Source of the DNA: G020350405 sp964513655
GTDB lineage: Bacteria > Planctomycetota > Phycisphaerae > Sedimentisphaerales > Anaerobacaceae
Assembly: GCA_964513655.1 (NCBI GenBank)
Contig: CAZENQ010000020.1
Coordinates: forward strand, 1-41,102
Reading direction: 5' to 3'
DNA length: 41,102 bases
Part shown: positions 26,749 through 35,138 of the stretch, piece after piece
Position numbering within the stretch: position 1 is the first letter of the stretch
Layout: each line of letters starts with the position of its first letter
Made by a program: the position numbers and the translations under genes
Notes under the pieces: generated by a model
Told to the model about the DNA's origin: nothing
Seen by the model: only the letters and a program-made list of their open reading frames with translations
Database searches by the model: none

Positions 26749-27150
26749 TTAGCGTTCAAATTTACCGTGTTGTAAGTATCGCGCGGTTTTGAATGCTTGG
26801 AATGGAACTTTACAATGGGGACACTGAACCCACCCATGTCCTAAGCCTTGTTTCGCGGTTGGTAAGAGACGACACTTTTGATGGTCTGCATCAAAACATT
26901 GTGTGCAGAACGGCCCGTCTATAACCTTCTCATTGTAATCAAGTATGTAATAAGCTAAATCTATAAGGCTTAACTTGCCTTTAAGAGATAAGGATTCTTT
27001 GAGTTTGTGTATTAGCTCATCTTTTTGTCTATTCTGTTCTGTAAGTTCGATTGCCTCTGCTTGAAGGTCAAGAATTTTGCGGTTCAATTCTATATTGTCA
27101 ATTTTCTTGGCAAGTTTGACCGCATCTTTGGCGTTTTCAACTATCCCCAT
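26749..27150 (-). CDS. Coiled-coil protein with a C-terminal zinc ribbon, unknown function
   Basis: A 133-residue protein. Residues 5-55 are a predicted coiled coil (KILDLQAEAIELTEQNRQKD). Then GPFCTQCFDADHQKCRL and WVQCPHCKVPF give two Cys-x2-Cys pairs plus one extra Cys-His group, a likely zinc ribbon. Similar small proteins are scattered among bacteria, often near mobile DNA; I cannot name the family. The start is the first ATG of the frame, with AGAAAGAGAAG upstream. Confidence 0.6.
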   Translation of the reverse strand: MGIVENAKDAVKLAKKIDNIELNRKILDLQAEAIELTEQNRQKDELIHKLKESLSLKGKLSLIDLAYYILDYNEKVIDGPFCTQCFDADHQKCRLLPTAKQGLGHGWVQCPHCKVPFQAFKTARYLQHGKFER

Positions 27151-27306
27151 AACTAAAACTTCTCTTTCTTAGCAATTTTGCGGCAGTATAAGGTCGAAAG
27201 CTCGCAGCTGCAAGAAATTCTCCCGCCGTTTTCCGATAGGTGCGCAAATCCCCCGTGGTGAGCCTCCTACGGCGCCAAATTCAATTCTCAGAGGTGAATG
27301 AAATAT

Positions 27307-28026
27307 CTACTTGTGCTTGACTTCAAACATAACAGGTTGGCCAGAAAGATGTGCTCCGTAAAGCTGGACTATAGCTGGGCCTGTAGTTACTAATTTAAGT
27401 TCAGGAAAAACGTAGCCCTGAATATTGCAATTGTAAATAGCTTCTTTACCATTTCTGCTTATTGATTTTATGACGCCTTCAGTAACCCCAATTTTCCCAA
27501 ATTCTTTTATCCTTGCATCAGTGTTACCTGTTATTCTCGCAACAAAAGCAGTACTTCCAATTGACTGCCTATTCGACGGTCTAAAAACGAGTGATGTTGT
27601 ATAACCAGATTCATCTTTGACAGTTCTAATACGATCCCTCATAAGCGTTAGTGAAGGTGTGTCCGTTGCTGTTTGAACTTTTTTTAACTCCGCATTCACA
27701 TCAGCTTGGAAGTTTTCAATATACGGCAAAACCTCATCCTTGAGTATCTGTGCCGCCTGATTTTCAGCAACTTTCTGGACAATAGCTTTTATGGCAGGTT
27801 CTTCAAATTCTTTAGTAACGCGTGCGACGATAATCTTTTCAATCTTTTTTGTAGCATTGCTGTACATTTGCCAAATTGTGAATCCAAAGATGACGCCTAT
27901 CACGACTAAGCATTTATACAATTTGTTCCACCACTTCTTTAACAGAGATTTGCTTATATAATCAATGGTGTCATCTGGGAGGGGTGGTTTTTGAGGAGAT
28001 GATTTTTCTTTGTTGGTTTTTCCCAT
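27307..28026 (-). CDS. Single-pass membrane protein, unknown
   Basis: A 239-residue protein. The N-terminus is cytoplasmic and proline-rich (SSPQKPPLPDD), residues about 37-55 are a membrane helix (LYKCLVVIGVIFGFTIWQMY), about 57-115 a helical, coiled-coil-like segment, and the rest is beta-rich (FRPSNRQSIGSTAFVARITG). I start at ATG 28026, which follows AAGGGGATATT; the frame begins 15 bases earlier. The same AGGGGATA site precedes the upstream gene, 53 bases away, so the two probably form one operon. No family recognised. Confidence 0.6.
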   Translation of the reverse strand: MGKTNKEKSSPQKPPLPDDTIDYISKSLLKKWWNKLYKCLVVIGVIFGFTIWQMYSNATKKIEKIIVARVTKEFEEPAIKAIVQKVAENQAAQILKDEVLPYIENFQADVNAELKKVQTATDTPSLTLMRDRIRTVKDESGYTTSLVFRPSNRQSIGSTAFVARITGNTDARIKEFGKIGVTEGVIKSISRNGKEAIYNCNIQGYVFPELKLVTTGPAIVQLYGAHLSGQPVMFEVKHK

Positions 28027-28079
28027 AATATCCCCTTCCAAAAAGTGCCTTCACCGCACCATTTTAACGATTGCCCGAT

Positions 28080-28562
28080 TTACTCATCTGCCCCGTACTT
28101 ATCCGCGGCGGCTTCTATATGCTTTTCGATCGCACGCATAGGCTTGAACCAGCGAGAATTTGGGCGTTCCTTTTCGATTTTAGTAATACTCCCTTTTAAT
28201 AAATCCTGCGCAAACTGATAACGCCATCTTAGTCTGGTAGGTAGCAACACAACCGCACCGAGCATAAGCGTAAAAAATTGTAGGAGTGTTAGATATTTGT
28301 CGTAAGTGCAATCCTGCTCAGTTACGCCTAATACGTCCTTCATTTCAATCGAGTCCTGTTTATCTTTGGTCTGAATCGCATCCTCTTTCATCGTGATATC
28401 AGTGATATCAGCAAAATCAAGTACAGCACCCTTATAAATAAGCTTCCTTAGTCGTAGTAACAGGGAGCCTATTTCTTTGCGGAAAGCCAACAGAACAATC
28501 AGTGCCACGACAGGCCAGGCCATATCGGCGATGAACTGTAAAAATATCTGTATCCACGCCAT
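28080..28562 (-). CDS. Small membrane protein, unknown
   Basis: A 160-residue protein. A helix at about residues 7-27 (FLQFIADMAWPVVALIVLLA) and a second hydrophobic stretch at about 91-110 (LLQFFTLMLGAVVLLP) are separated by an acidic loop (DITDITMKEDAIQTKDKQDS). AAAGGGGATACA precedes ATG 28562. It is the first gene of a probable pair with 27307-28026. No family recognised. Confidence 0.6.
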   Translation of the reverse strand: MAWIQIFLQFIADMAWPVVALIVLLAFRKEIGSLLLRLRKLIYKGAVLDFADITDITMKEDAIQTKDKQDSIEMKDVLGVTEQDCTYDKYLTLLQFFTLMLGAVVLLPTRLRWRYQFAQDLLKGSITKIEKERPNSRWFKPMRAIEKHIEAAADKYGADE

Positions 28563-28715
28563 TGTATCCCCTTTCAGAAAACCTCATTACCCCCCCCATT
28601 CTACCGATTACCGCCCCTGATACAACGGCAAAATTTCCCCACGATAACTCTCTCGAATTAAGCTACATCAAGGTTGCCTGACCAATGCATGCTCGCGAGG
28701 CTCCGCCCCAGCCTG

Positions 28716-28738
28716 CCCTCGAATGTCTTAGTCGAGGG
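28716..28738. repeat. Short hairpin CCCTCGA/TCGAGGG
   Basis: CCCTCGA (28716-28722) and TCGAGGG (28732-28738) with a 9-base loop, between the unknown membrane gene and the PH-like gene. It could be a leftward terminator of the latter or an intergenic repeat. Confidence 0.35.
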
Positions 28739-28826
28739 TTGCCCGACCTCTGCTGCCCTAATTTTTCTCCCCAATAAATTACCCCAATCTCCCCCTCCCG
28801 TCAACCACTTTTTCCCTGCATCCTTC

Positions 28827-29147
28827 TTAGCCAACATTGTAGCCCAGTTGCTCTAAGTGTCGCAGGATATTTCGCGACAGCGACAACCATGGACAGAACA
28901 TAATCCTCTTCGGGTACTCGCCGACGTTATGCCGAATCCTTATGCCCATCCACAACCACGGGAAAAAGCCTGCCCGTTCGACCCGCTCAACATTTTCACG
29001 CCTAAACTCCATACGTCCCATCAGACCCCGCAACTCCATTCGTTCCTTACTGACCACCAGCTTCGCTCTCGGGCCAGGCCCCTTCGTCGAGATCACGCCC
29101 TTGCACACATTCCCTACCCATTGTCTTTCCGCACTATCTGTTTCCAC
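28827..29147 (-). CDS. Small protein with a PH-like beta fold, unknown
   Basis: A 106-residue protein starting at GTG 29147, 7 bases after AAAGGAG, a site too good to be chance. The core runs AKLVVSKERMELRGLMGRME, FRRENVERVERAGFF, MGIRIRHNVGEYPKRIMFCP and ends in NILRHLEQLGYNVG. The alternation of strands and a final helix resembles bacterial PH-domain proteins; this is an impression from the pattern, not a firm family match. It lies alone, with 749 bases of repeat-rich DNA upstream. Confidence 0.6.
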   Translation of the reverse strand: METDSAERQWVGNVCKGVISTKGPGPRAKLVVSKERMELRGLMGRMEFRRENVERVERAGFFPWLWMGIRIRHNVGEYPKRIMFCPWLSLSRNILRHLEQLGYNVG

Positions 29148-29545
29148 GTAACCGCTCCTTTCCCACGCATTTACCCATCCACGAATACAGCGCCCCGGCT
29201 GCTTATCGCCTTGCTAGCAATCCCCAATAAATAACCCAAACAACAATATTTGTCAAACCCTAAAAATCTCTGCCGAGTCCTCCCATCGGCACCCCCTTGT
29301 CCAGAGTCCTCCGGACTCTAAGGGGGCCCCCATCCCGTCAAACAGTTTTTCCCCCGCCCTAACACTTGCTTGTGCTGCCTCCTGCTCGGATACTTTTTTC
29401 TCTGCACGCCTCCGGCGTACTACTTTATGTTTCCTCGTTGCCCCTACGGCAGTTTACCCTGTGGGCACCGCGCAACCTGCTCTTTTACTTTCTTTTAACT
29501 CGTAACCCGTAACCCACCAGATGCCCAAGAGGCCCGCTCAAAACC

Positions 29546-29582
29546 TGTCGCAAAGTGACAAGCTTTTTGTCAATATGCGACA
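29546..29582. promoter_or_regulatory. Large nested dyad with TGTCGCA arms
   Basis: TGTCGCA (29546-29552) with TGCGACA (29576-29582), and inside it TGACAA with TTGTCA. The outer arm equals the TTGCGACA motif upstream of both LamG promoters. Probably an operator. Confidence 0.45.
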
Positions 29583-29653
29583 CTTTCCTCCAAGATACGC
29601 ACTAGTTTAAATAGTGTATATTGCCCGCCGCCTCCAACTCCGCCAGTCCTTTG

Positions 29654-29880
29654 CCCCTCCAAACCCCCCATTTTAACGCTAAAATTTTCCTAAATTTTCA
29701 CACTTTGAAACACTTTCAAACACTTATTCGAGCGCAATTCCACCCCTTTTTCTGAGTTTTTCCAAACTTTTCACACTTTGAAACACTTTTCAACACCCCC
29801 AACCCCCATTTTTAGCCCAAAAACAAGGGTGACCTCCCACCTGTCAAATTCCTCCACCACCATTTTTGCCCCAAAAACGC
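29654..29880 (-). repeat. Dispersed intergenic element, three units
   Basis: Minus-strand units follow the pattern TTTTnGGnnAAAAATGGnGG with a G-rich tail. The right-hand unit is followed by AATTTGACAGGTGGGAGGTC. Part of this block (about 29757-29880) recurs inverted at 40958-41102. Confidence 0.65.
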
Positions 29881-29896
29881 ATACTTTTGATTGAAA

Positions 29897-31264
29897 CTAC
29901 ACCTCCCCAATTGCCCCATCTTCCCTGTTTTCAACCAATCTAACCCTCAAAAGCTCACCTTGCCTCAATTTTTTTACCCCCGTTTTTTCCACATAAACCA
30001 TGAAATACCGCTCACTCCGCCCCTTAAAACCCCCATTTTCAACCAGAATCTCACATTCCTGCCCGATAAACTGCTCCCGAAATCCCCGGCCCAACTCTGC
30101 CCCCAAATCACGCAATATCTGCGACCGCCGCTTTATAACTCTATTATCCACAAGACCTTGCATCTCTGCCGCCGCCGTCCCGCGACGTGCCGAAAAACCA
30201 AAAACATGCATCTTCGCAAACCCAACTTCCCTCGCCAAACCCACCGTCGCCTCAAAATCACCCTCACTCTCACCCGGAAAACCTACTATCACATCCGCCG
30301 TTATCGCCACACCGTCCAACCGCGATTTCGCTAACTCCACCGCACGCAAGAACTTAGCAACGCTGTACTGCCGCCTCATCCTTTTTAGTACCGCATCTGA
30401 ACCCGACTGCAGCGACAGGTGCAGGTGCGGCATAATGTTACGATGTCGGCAGAAACTATCCAGCAATCGCTCCGTCACATCACCAGGCTCCAGCGAACTC
30501 AACCTTATCCTCGCAAGACCGCGTATTTTTGCCATTTTATCAAGCAAATCAGCTAATTTGTCATTTTGCTGATTGGCCCACGTCTTTCGTCTGACGCTCT
30601 CTTGGCCGTAAGCACCCAGAAATACTCCCGTTACGACAATTTCCTTATGCCCCGCCTTAACAAGCGCTTTCGCCTCTTGCAGGACCGCTCCGGCTGGCTT
30701 GCTGTGAACATTCGGACGCGCCTTGGGTATAATACAGTAGCTGCAATAGCCGTCGCAGCCATCTTGAACCTTAAGAAATGCCCTTGTATGGCCCTTAAAG
30801 GACGTTAGTTGTGGCAGTTCCAGCGGATTGGCCAGTTCGTTTTTAGGCTTGATTTTAGGCCTGTTTTTTGCTTTAATAGTACCGTGGTCAGTTTGGAGGT
30901 TTCGGCGATGAGCCCCGCCAGCTTTGCCGTTCACTATGTGGCCCAAAATAGCTGCTGCGCTCTCTCGTTGCCTGATAAGATGGATGTTCTTGCCTGAACA
31001 GCTTAATTCGCCGATTTGCACCGTAGCCAAGCACCCGGAAACGACGATAACTGCATCAGGGCTTAGTTTTTGGGCTCTTCGGATATATTGTCGGCTCTTC
31101 GCCGAAGCACTGTGAGTAACACAGCAGGTATTGATTACATGTACGTCGGGCCTCTCGGCAGTTTCGATTTGGTTGAGCCCAAGTTGTTCGAGCAGCTGCC
31201 GAATCTGCTGGCCTTCGTATTGATTGACCTTGCAGCCAAGAGTATTTATGGCAAAAGTTTTCAT
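29897..31264 (-). CDS. mtaB: tRNA t6A37 C2-methylthiotransferase MtaB
   Basis: A 455-residue radical-SAM methylthiotransferase that converts t6A to ms2t6A at position 37 of tRNAs reading ANN codons. The N-terminal UPF0004 domain has C11 (NTLGCKVNQYE), C47 (VINTCCVTHSA) and C78 (VVSGCLA) for one iron-sulfur cluster; the radical-SAM site has C170, C174 and C177 (CDGYCSYC). CKVNQ and the lack of a MiaB-type signature point to MtaB rather than MiaB or RimO. The C-terminus (CEILVENGGFKGRSERYFMV) is a TRAM-like domain. No clear ribosome site precedes the ATG; the upstream DNA is the AT-rich region at 31265-31290. Confidence 0.92.
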   Translation of the reverse strand: MKTFAINTLGCKVNQYEGQQIRQLLEQLGLNQIETAERPDVHVINTCCVTHSASAKSRQYIRRAQKLSPDAVIVVSGCLATVQIGELSCSGKNIHLIRQRESAAAILGHIVNGKAGGAHRRNLQTDHGTIKAKNRPKIKPKNELANPLELPQLTSFKGHTRAFLKVQDGCDGYCSYCIIPKARPNVHSKPAGAVLQEAKALVKAGHKEIVVTGVFLGAYGQESVRRKTWANQQNDKLADLLDKMAKIRGLARIRLSSLEPGDVTERLLDSFCRHRNIMPHLHLSLQSGSDAVLKRMRRQYSVAKFLRAVELAKSRLDGVAITADVIVGFPGESEGDFEATVGLAREVGFAKMHVFGFSARRGTAAAEMQGLVDNRVIKRRSQILRDLGAELGRGFREQFIGQECEILVENGGFKGRSERYFMVYVEKTGVKKLRQGELLRVRLVENREDGAIGEV

Positions 31265-31270
31265 AATTAT

Positions 31271-31290
31271 GGTATAATATGGTATAATCA
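31271..31290 (+). promoter_or_regulatory. Tandem TATAAT boxes between mtaB and pilM
   Basis: The direct repeat GGTATAATAT GGTATAATCA gives two perfect -10 boxes (31273-31278 and 31283-31288), about 70 bases before pilM. No convincing -35 box is seen. Confidence 0.4.
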
Positions 31291-31357
31291 GTAATTGTTG
31301 AAGCTAACTTACAAGATTATTCAAATCAGGTTCTGAGCATAACGGCGAGGGCTTATT

Positions 31358-33643
31358 ATGGCGTTAGAATCCGGCTCGGTTTGGGCAATAGATATAGGTA
31401 ATAACTCCTTAAAGGCGTTACACTTAAGCAATGTGGGAGGTACTGTTGAGGTAATCGGCTTCGACAGTGTCCAGCACGGCAAAATTCTTACCGGAAGTGG
31501 TGTAAAGCCTGCAGAGAGAGATGAGCTGATTGCATTGAGCTTGCGCCGGTTTGTCAAGCAGAACGATTTGAGCAAAGTTGATGTGGTTGTTTCTGTGCCG
31601 AGCCACAACAGTTTTGCCCGGTTTGTAAAGTTGCCGCCAGTGGAGCAGAAGCGCATTCCTGAAATCGTTAAGTTTGAAGCCGCTCAGCAGATTCCTTTTG
31701 ATATCAACGATGTACAGTGGGACTGGCAGTTGATGACAGAGGCAGACAGCCCTGAGAGCAGGGTGGGTATTTTTGCGATTAAGAATGAGGTAGTCAGTTC
31801 GGTACTAGAGCATTTTAGCAGGGAGAATGTGACGGTTGGCTATGTTCAGATGGCTCCGATGGCTCTGTATAATTATGCGTTGTACGACCGCAGTGATTTG
31901 GTCAAGTCCGACAGTCAAGCCGTTGTCGTTCTGGACATAGGTGCGGAAAACACCGATTTGGTTGTCTGCACAAGATCGGCAGTTTGGCAAAGGTGCGTAC
32001 CAATGGGGGGTAATGCTTTTACGAAGGCGATAGCGGATACATTTAAGCTCAATTTTGAAAAGGCTGAGAAACTAAAACGCACTGCCCCGATGAGCAAGTA
32101 TGCCCGGCAGGTGTTCCAAGCGATGAGGCCAGTCTTTACGGATTTAGCCTCTGAAATCCAGAGATCGCTTGGCTTTTACAATAGTTCCAATCCCAACACA
32201 AAATTGTCGAGGATAATTGCTTTGGGCGGAGGAACGAAGATGCGCGGCCTGCTCAAATATCTGCAGCAGACGCTGCAGATGCCTGTCGAAAGGCCGGATT
32301 CGTTTAAGAGGCTTGCGATGAGTTCAGGTGTCTCAACAGCGAAATTTCATGAGAGTGTCAGCGATTTTGGCATTGTGTATGGTCTTGCTTTACAGGGCTT
32401 GGGTTTGGCGAGGATAGAGAGTAACCTGCTGCCTCGCAGTATTGCCCGTTCGATGGCTTGGGCAGCCAAAGCCAATTACTTTAAAGTTGCGGCCGGTTTG
32501 CTGTTATTAGTTTCGGTTCTCTCTTTTGCGAGGACGTTTTTTGTTGATCGAGTCAGTTACGCAAGTAGCGGTCAAGTCCGACAAAAAGTCAGCAGTATTA
32601 TTAGTGTTGCCAAGCAAGCCAGTAGCAAACTGGAAGCGCAAGAAAGTAAAGCATCCAGTTCTGAAGCGGCAATACAGAAAGCATTTGAATCGTTTGAATA
32701 TCGCAATGTGGTTCCGCTACTGTATCAGACCATATTCTCGGTACTGCCGAACGAAAAAAGCAATCCTGAACAGCGCGAGCTTTATAGGGCTTTTGTTGAC
32801 GGTGATGTAGAGGCACTTCGGCAAATCCCCCGCGAAGAGCGCAAGCAGGTCTTTGTTACAAGTATGTCAGTTTACTTTACAAGTGATATTGCTAAAGCAG
32901 AGTTTGGCGGCGCGGATTTACTAAGAGCGGGTCTTAGAAAGAAAAGATCGCGGAAGGCGGCTGCTGGCGGTATGCCTGGCTTTGGTGGTCCTCCTGGTTA
33001 CGGTCCTCCTGGTTACGGTGGACCTCCTGGTTACGGTGGACCTCCTGGTTACGGTGGACCTGGCGGTATGCCCGGTATGTCCAGGTATAGTCCGAGGGGG
33101 CGTTCCAGGGGAGACGAGACAGATGACTCCGCAAAAGACGAAGGGGAAAAAGCTGGATTTGTGGTAACCATAGTTGGGTACAGTCCTTATAAGAACGTGG
33201 GTGAACTGATGGATCCTGCAGGGGTGGAAGGTGATTCGAGTAAATGGGGGGTTGTTACCCGGCTACTGCACCTCAATGATATTATTGACGGCAATAGTCC
33301 ATTTGAGCTATACAGGAAAGCCGAGGTCCGGCATTTCAAGTTGGAAATAAATGAAGTAGATCTGGAAGCCGGGGTACCCCCAGGGATAGGCGTTGAGCAT
33401 ATCAAACTTGAAAAGGGGAAAAACGTTGACCAAAGGTATGGCGGTGAACAGGTTTTAATCGACCCTATGACAAAAGAGATTATCAGTAAAGTTGCTGAGC
33501 TGGACGAATACGGAAAAGAGAAAATCGACAGGTCGGGCAACGCTGTTAATAAAGTTAATGACTATTGGTTCAGGTTGGACGCTAAATTTGTCTGGAAGGA
33601 TGCGCCAAAGGAGGAAAGCAAGGATACAGGTACAGATGGTTAA
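31358..33643 (+). CDS. pilM: PilM-like pilus assembly ATPase with a fused bitopic C-terminal half
   Basis: A 761-residue protein, about twice the usual PilM length. Residues 1-340 are an actin-like PilM domain with phosphate-binding AIDIGNNSLKAL and VVLDIGAENTDLVV and the adenosine motif IIALGGGTKMRGLL. Residues about 371-390 (YFKVAAGLLLLVSVLSFART) are a membrane helix followed by a helical stretch and a periplasmic domain, resembling a PilN-like partner fused to PilM. Between them, residues about 537-575 hold a GGPPGYG tandem repeat (DNA 32966-33080). PilM normally caps the inner-membrane alignment complex of type IV pili. First of a three-gene group. Confidence 0.82.
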   Translation: MALESGSVWAIDIGNNSLKALHLSNVGGTVEVIGFDSVQHGKILTGSGVKPAERDELIALSLRRFVKQNDLSKVDVVVSVPSHNSFARFVKLPPVEQKRIPEIVKFEAAQQIPFDINDVQWDWQLMTEADSPESRVGIFAIKNEVVSSVLEHFSRENVTVGYVQMAPMALYNYALYDRSDLVKSDSQAVVVLDIGAENTDLVVCTRSAVWQRCVPMGGNAFTKAIADTFKLNFEKAEKLKRTAPMSKYARQVFQAMRPVFTDLASEIQRSLGFYNSSNPNTKLSRIIALGGGTKMRGLLKYLQQTLQMPVERPDSFKRLAMSSGVSTAKFHESVSDFGIVYGLALQGLGLARIESNLLPRSIARSMAWAAKANYFKVAAGLLLLVSVLSFARTFFVDRVSYASSGQVRQKVSSIISVAKQASSKLEAQESKASSSEAAIQKAFESFEYRNVVPLLYQTIFSVLPNEKSNPEQRELYRAFVDGDVEALRQIPREERKQVFVTSMSVYFTSDIAKAEFGGADLLRAGLRKKRSRKAAAGGMPGFGGPPGYGPPGYGGPPGYGGPPGYGGPGGMPGMSRYSPRGRSRGDETDDSAKDEGEKAGFVVTIVGYSPYKNVGELMDPAGVEGDSSKWGVVTRLLHLNDIIDGNSPFELYRKAEVRHFKLEINEVDLEAGVPPGIGVEHIKLEKGKNVDQRYGGEQVLIDPMTKEIISKVAELDEYGKEKIDRSGNAVNKVNDYWFRLDAKFVWKDAPKEESKDTGTDG
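32966..33080 (+). repeat. Tandem repeat encoding GGPPGYG
   Basis: Five near-identical 15-18-base units (GGTCCTCCTGGTTAC and variants) within the pilM-like gene, prone to slippage. A related tract lies in the gene at 35139-37133. Confidence 0.8.
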
Positions 33644-33803
33644 AGTTAGGACATTACCGGTTAGTGTTTTTGCAGGCGCTATTTTGCGGGTTTTTGCAAG
33701 GTGGGAATTCGAAGAGCAGAGTTCCTGTAAGGCAGTTGTGGTGACGGTATTCCAGCGTGCCGGGACAAAAGAGCCAAAGACAGAGATAGGCGGTTGAGCT
33801 AAG

Positions 33804-35030
33804 ATGGATATCTCGGGATTTAAAGAGGTTGTACAGAAGCTAAGTTTTTTTAAGAATTATTCGTCGCTGTTGGTACCGGTTGTAATAGGGTTGGTCGGTG
33901 TGCTTCTTTTTATACCTACCCAGTTAATGAGCAGCAGGCTGAGGGAACGGATAGCAAGGGAAAGTATTTCAGTGGGTAGACAAGTCAAGTCCCTGAGCAA
34001 AAATACGGTTGCCCGTGACCAATGGCAGGTTGAGCAAGAGTATCAGCAGGCTTACGCGAGAGATGCCAATCAGGCGGCTCTTTTGGTCAAGCAAAGCAGC
34101 CAAAGGGAGTTGTTGAGTTATAAGATATTTCCGTCGCCAAAAGATACCTCTACGTTGATTTTCGAGGAATTCGGCAAGCGTTATCGTGAGGCGATCGACG
34201 AGCTAATCACCCGTATAAATGCCCGTGATTGTCCGACAGAAAGCGAATTGCAGAGGAATTTGCAAAGCTCATCTGGTTTCAGTCTAAGAGGGGGGAGGGG
34301 ATTGGTGGGGAGGTTGAGCGAGGTTGACACTACCATAACGGATGTTATTTGCCAGGCGAGGGCGGAATCTGCTTCTGTTTATGCCAAGGCGGCTGATTTG
34401 GCTGGCTACGACTTCTGGGCGGAATATGAATATTTTGGGAGGGGCGTGGCAATTGATGATTGTTGGTATTGGCAGTTGGCTTATTGGATCGCCGAAGACG
34501 TTATTGATACGATAGGTGCTCTAAATTCCGGCTCGAACAGTGTTTTCACTTCACCGGTCAAACGGCTCTTGGGTTTAAGTTTCGCTGGGGATGTTATGGG
34601 GGGTGCTAAGAAAGCGTCCGATACCATGAGACCCGCATACGTTCTTGCGCTCGGAGAAGGGCTTGCAGAGCCCTGTACGGGAAGGTTTACCGATGATGAT
34701 ATTGATGTTGTGCATTTTAATGTAGTTGTTGTGGTTAGCGCGAAGGCGATTTTGCCGTTTATGGAAGAACTGTGCAGTGCCAAGGAACATAAGTTCAGAG
34801 GGTATTTCGGAGAGGAAGAAGAGCAGATTTTCAAGCATAATCAGATAACGGTTTTGGAAAGTGATATTGGCCCGGTTAATCGGGAAGATACAACTCATCT
34901 TTTGTATCGCTATGGCGAAGATACAGTGGTGGAATTGGATTTGGTTTGTGAATACGTTTTTAACAAGAACGGCTACGATGAAATCAAACCGGAATCGATT
35001 AAAAAGACCTCAAAGGCGGCCGGGAAGTAA
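33804..35030 (+). CDS. Bitopic membrane protein of the PilM operon, unknown
   Basis: A 408-residue protein. Residues about 22-41 are a membrane helix (LLVPVVIGLVGVLLFIPTQL), followed by a helical region to about 150 and a mixed domain (FWAEYEYFGRGVAIDDCWYW, VVVVVSAKAILPFMEELCSA) in the periplasm. In type IV pilus operons the position after PilM/PilN belongs to PilO, a bitopic protein of similar topology; I cannot claim homology. It follows pilM after 160 non-coding bases. Confidence 0.65.
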   Translation: MDISGFKEVVQKLSFFKNYSSLLVPVVIGLVGVLLFIPTQLMSSRLRERIARESISVGRQVKSLSKNTVARDQWQVEQEYQQAYARDANQAALLVKQSSQRELLSYKIFPSPKDTSTLIFEEFGKRYREAIDELITRINARDCPTESELQRNLQSSSGFSLRGGRGLVGRLSEVDTTITDVICQARAESASVYAKAADLAGYDFWAEYEYFGRGVAIDDCWYWQLAYWIAEDVIDTIGALNSGSNSVFTSPVKRLLGLSFAGDVMGGAKKASDTMRPAYVLALGEGLAEPCTGRFTDDDIDVVHFNVVVVVSAKAILPFMEELCSAKEHKFRGYFGEEEEQIFKHNQITVLESDIGPVNREDTTHLLYRYGEDTVVELDLVCEYVFNKNGYDEIKPESIKKTSKAAGK

Positions 35031-35138
35031 AAGGAAGAACTAAGAAGATAGAGGCGTATTGGTTGGAAGCAGTTTTGCAGGCACTAATGGTGGTTTAATT
35101 TGTCCTGGTGAACGAGGATATAAAACAGGAAAGTTAAA

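Larger units (their letters stand above)
29148..29896. other. Repeat-rich intergenic region
   Basis: No gene is seen. From left to right: a long hairpin CCCCCTT/AAGGGGG with inner AGAGTCC/GGACTCT (29292-29326); a dyad TGTCGCAA...TGCGACA with inner TGACAA/TTGTCA (29546-29582); and three units of the TTTTnGGnnAAAAATG element on the minus strand (29654-29688, 29796-29826, 29851-29880) with two TTTCACACTTTGAAA inverted repeats (29696-29710, 29769-29783). Confidence 0.6.

Noticed and set aside
28857..29234. 125-residue plus-strand frame
   Set aside because: Lies opposite the PH-like gene, which has an excellent ribosome binding site and a more protein-like composition.
29699..29800. CRISPR-like array from repeated CACACTTTGAAACACTTT words
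   Set aside because: Only two or three copies, with unequal spacing and no spacers or cas genes; better seen as part of the dispersed element.
33636..33797. Small frame MVKVRTLPVSVFAGAILRVF between pilM and the next gene
   Set aside because: It overlaps the pilM stop, has no ribosome binding site and no recognisable family; left as spacer.
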